From Paenisporosarcina quisquiliarum_A (GTDB lineage Bacteria > Bacillota > Bacilli > Bacillales_A > Planococcaceae): a stretch of 64,000 bases of DNA. Positions 62,141-64,000 of the stretch are shown here, in pieces. The notes beneath the pieces are model-generated. The model did no database searches, was not told the DNA's origin, and saw nothing but the letters and a program-made list of their open reading frames with translations. A program made the translations under genes and the position numbers. The stretch is taken from assembly GCF_043641925.1 (NCBI RefSeq), contig NZ_JBHZRU010000003.1, positions 124,001 through 188,000 of the forward strand, written 5' to 3'. The stretch's first letter is position 1. The number at the start of each line of letters is the position of its first letter.

Positions 62141-62318
62141 AGAAAAGCGCAAAGTGCCTTCTAGACCGACACCGCCGCTGGAAGAATCGATTCGAAAGCT
62201 TGCTTTCGCAAGAGAGGGTGGAAGGAAGGCGATGTGCGGGACATCGTGTCCCAACGCCTTCATGACTCGCATCGTGCGAGCCCAAGCTTTGGTGTGGGCT
62301 GGCGCTTGGAGCTAGACA
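62141..62318. repeat. GC-rich, hairpin-rich interspersed repeat element
   Basis: This ~178-base segment is clearly richer in G+C than its surroundings. It is bounded by AGAAAAGCGC...GTGCC on one side and GGCGCTTGGAGCTAGACA on the other. Inside are several small perfect hairpins: CTTGC/GCAAG, GGGACA-TCG-TGTCCC, CTCGCA-TCG-TGCGAG and GCCCA/TGGGC. The end TGTCTAGCTCCAAGCGCC (minus strand) recalls a repeat family common between genes of Bacillaceae, as far as I remember. It has no reading frame. Together with the flanking bases it fills the 328-base gap 62092-62419, which otherwise holds only a terminator and the upstream part of the livK promoter region. Confidence 0.6.
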
Positions 62319-62388
62319 ATAAATTGGAATTCTATACTTTCTAGTCTTCTTAAAATAGGAATAAGTTCTTTTTAGCTGTAAAGAACAA

Positions 62389-62422
62389 TAACTCTGCTTC
62401 GATCTTTCTCGAAACAGAGTTA
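62389..62422 (-). terminator. terminator of the BTAD regulator gene
   Basis: TAACTCTG-TTCGA and TCGAA-CAGAGTTA arms pair with one mismatch, and a T-rich stretch follows on the minus strand. The regulator stop codon lies within the hairpin. Confidence 0.7.
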
Positions 62423-64000
62423 TGAATAGCCCATCGTTATAAGTTCGTACATTTGTTCAGTTGTTTCCATTGGAGGTAATTCAAACTCTTGCATCAACAT
62501 TTTCACACACCTCTCATACCACATAATAGCCAATGACCGATTATGTTTCTGATCGTGTGCATACATTAACAGTCGGTATGCTTCTTCCCACGTATTGTCA
62601 ATTCTGAGTAACTTTTCAGACCAGTATATGGTTTGATCGAATTGCTGAAGACGAGTAGAATTTTGCGCTAACTTTTCAATGATTTGAAGATAGGTTTGAT
62701 GAAAATGATCTCTTTCAAACTGAAACCAATCGCACAGTGATTGATCAAGATAGAAAGCACCTTTATATAGCGAGACAGCTGATTTTAATAACTCGATAGC
62801 TTGCTGAGGATTACGCTCTTCTAAACCCTGAGAAGCCAATTGTTGAAATTTCTGAACATCACTAATAATAGCGGCCTTTGGGTGAATTCTGTACATCGTC
62901 TGCTTTCGAATTATGAAGTATGATTCTGCTCGTGGCGGCCTTTCAGGTTCCAATACATTGAATAAGGCGTTAAGTGCAACTTTAAAATCTCGATTGGCCG
63001 TCTTTTCATCTTGGTTTTCAAATAATTCACGGATAAGTTCATCTTTTGGTATAAATCGCTCTCTGTGTATAAACAAATAGACAAATAAATCTTTTGCTTT
63101 TTCTCTTTGCCACTTACGATCATCCACTTCCTTTAAACCCAGTTTTATAGAAATTGGGCCTAATAAGTTGATGTGTAACGTATAACCTGGATACGAAACA
63201 GTGTGTATTACCTGTAAATGTTGGCTAATTTGTCTAAGCATTTCATCCTGTTGATCATCCTTTATTGCACGTTGAATTAATGGATAAAACTGTTGCAAAT
63301 CAAAAGGGCCATAAAGCGTTAATTTTTCAATGAAAAATGTATACTGCTCTTCGACTATTAATCTAGCGAATATCTTAATCTCTTCAAGGAAAATATTTTC
63401 ATCACTACTATTGTAAGCGCACATACTTAACCAAAATGATGAAATCATCAATCCAAAAGAATCGCCGCATAAAGAAAAATCATGTTGTGCTTGTCTAGCA
63501 TATGTTATGGCTTTTTCAAACTCGTTCGATGAATAATAAATAATCGCTAGACCAATTTTTATATAAGCAGAGAACCAAGAATCATGCACAATTTCCGTTT
63601 CTCTCAACCCTTTTTCAGCTAAAATTTGTGCATCGTAATAATAACCTTGCTTCGCTTTTAAAAGAGCAAGTCCTAAATAAGGCTCTGCTTTTCCTCGAGA
63701 AACATTCATTTGGTCCATTTTTTCAATAGCTTGAAGGTACATACGCTCAGGAGAATCCCAAAAACGATCACCATCCACACTTTCCGCATGACCTTTACGT
63801 ATTAATCCTACTGCTTCTACGAATCCAGATTTTTCACGTATTCCACTTTCAATTCCTTTTGTTGCATAATAACTGGCATGGGATAATTCCCCGACCATTG
63901 CGTTTAGAAGTGCAAGCAATACTGCCGTTTCTCGGTGAGAATCGGGTACTAAATCTTCTTCTCGAATACGGTTTTCTAATAATTGCAATGAAGCCGATAA
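62420..64000 (-). CDS. large transcriptional activator with TPR-like region and C-terminal winged helix plus BTAD domain (3' part)
   Basis: The frame is open through the right edge, so this is only the C-terminal ~526 residues. Residues 1-270 are helical repeats of TPR type (ATKGIESGIREKSGFVEAVGLI, PYLGLALLKAKQGYYYDAQILAEKGL). Then follow a SARP/OmpR-like winged helix (INLLGPISIKLG to TANRDFKVALNALFNVLEP, about 283-365) and a bacterial transcriptional activator domain (about 385-515, ALSLYKGAFY-like and EEAYRLLMYAHDQ). The missing N terminus probably holds an ATPase domain as in MalT-like activators. It points the same way as the Liv operon and lies just upstream, making it the likely activator of that operon. 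Confidence 0.8.
   Translation of the reverse strand, partial: LSASLQLLENRIREEDLVPDSHRETAVLLALLNAMVGELSHASYYATKGIESGIREKSGFVEAVGLIRKGHAESVDGDRFWDSPERMYLQAIEKMDQMNVSRGKAEPYLGLALLKAKQGYYYDAQILAEKGLRETEIVHDSWFSAYIKIGLAIIYYSSNEFEKAITYARQAQHDFSLCGDSFGLMISSFWLSMCAYNSSDENIFLEEIKIFARLIVEEQYTFFIEKLTLYGPFDLQQFYPLIQRAIKDDQQDEMLRQISQHLQVIHTVSYPGYTLHINLLGPISIKLGLKEVDDRKWQREKAKDLFVYLFIHRERFIPKDELIRELFENQDEKTANRDFKVALNALFNVLEPERPPRAESYFIIRKQTMYRIHPKAAIISDVQKFQQLASQGLEERNPQQAIELLKSAVSLYKGAFYLDQSLCDWFQFERDHFHQTYLQIIEKLAQNSTRLQQFDQTIYWSEKLLRIDNTWEEAYRLLMYAHDQKHNRSLAIMWYERCVKMLMQEFELPPMETTEQMYELITMGYS

Noticed and set aside
62141..62318. Riboswitch or known structured RNA leader of livK
   Set aside because: It consists of short independent hairpins without a recognisable aptamer or terminator, and lies upstream of the likely promoter.
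1..64000. tRNA, rRNA, CRISPR arrays, complete insertion sequences, prophage or classical defence systems
   Set aside because: I looked for cloverleaf ends, transposase motifs, spaced repeats and defence-gene hallmarks on both strands and found none that I can support.

Overview
The window reads as a low-GC Gram-positive genome of the order Bacillales. Evidence is the strong AGGAGG-type ribosome sites, frequent TTG/GTG starts, CcpA (cre) and FadR-type operators, and the gene block parC-parE / plsY-yneR-yneQ-yneP familiar from Bacillus. Phenylalanine-dehydrogenase-type enzymes suggest the Sporosarcina/Lysinibacillus/Psychrobacillus group (Planococcaceae), but I cannot name a species.

Region 1 (1-22 kb) is an aromatic amino acid catabolic block. 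It opens with the end of an enoyl-CoA hydratase gene, a PaaX-type repressor and a PaaY-like gamma-carbonic-anhydrase protein, the usual edge of a phenylacetyl-CoA (paa) cluster. Next comes an unusual cluster: two phenylalanine-dehydrogenase-like genes flanking a FlK-type acyl-CoA thioesterase, followed by E1alpha, E1beta, E2 and a divergent E3 of a 2-oxoacid dehydrogenase complex. A TrpXYZ-type ABC importer follows. Then comes a full-looking 4-hydroxyphenylacetate (hpa) operon: hpaG1, hpaG2, hpaF, hpaB, hpaC, a DapA-family lyase, hpaE, hpaD. Read together, the genes suggest import of Phe/Tyr, oxidative deamination, oxidative decarboxylation to arylacetyl-CoA, then either the paa route or release of the free acid for the hpa ring-cleavage route.

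Region 2 (22-27 kb) holds a YhgE/Pip membrane protein behind a 28-bp palindrome, a HAD phosphatase, a small membrane protein, and a free-standing LAGLIDADG protein with two ribbon-helix-helix-like C-terminal repeats.

Region 3 (27-43.5 kb, minus strand, visibly AT-rich) is a surface polysaccharide operon. It contains a sugar epimerase, a Wzz/BY-kinase fusion with degraded kinase motifs, Wzx, Wzy, ATP-grasp, HAD, a bacillosamine-type set (4,6-dehydratase, aminotransferase, phosphoglycosyl transferase, GNAT), glycosyltransferases and an acyltransferase. Several genes carry lesions: a frameshift, an in-frame stop, and two genes whose best start codons are ATT or ATC.

Region 4 (43.7-53 kb) is housekeeping: an MFS transporter, ParC, ParE, PlsY, YneR, YneQ, YneP, a FabG-like reductase with a FadR-type box, and a short soluble chemoreceptor.

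Region 5 (53-64 kb, minus strand) is one catabolic operon for an unidentified substrate: a LivKGFHM importer, a KAS III-like enzyme with an altered triad, an alpha/beta hydrolase, a FabG paralogue and an acyl-CoA ligase. It has a cre-like site upstream and a large TPR/BTAD activator beyond a hairpin-rich repeat element. No rRNA, tRNA, CRISPR array or complete insertion sequence was seen.
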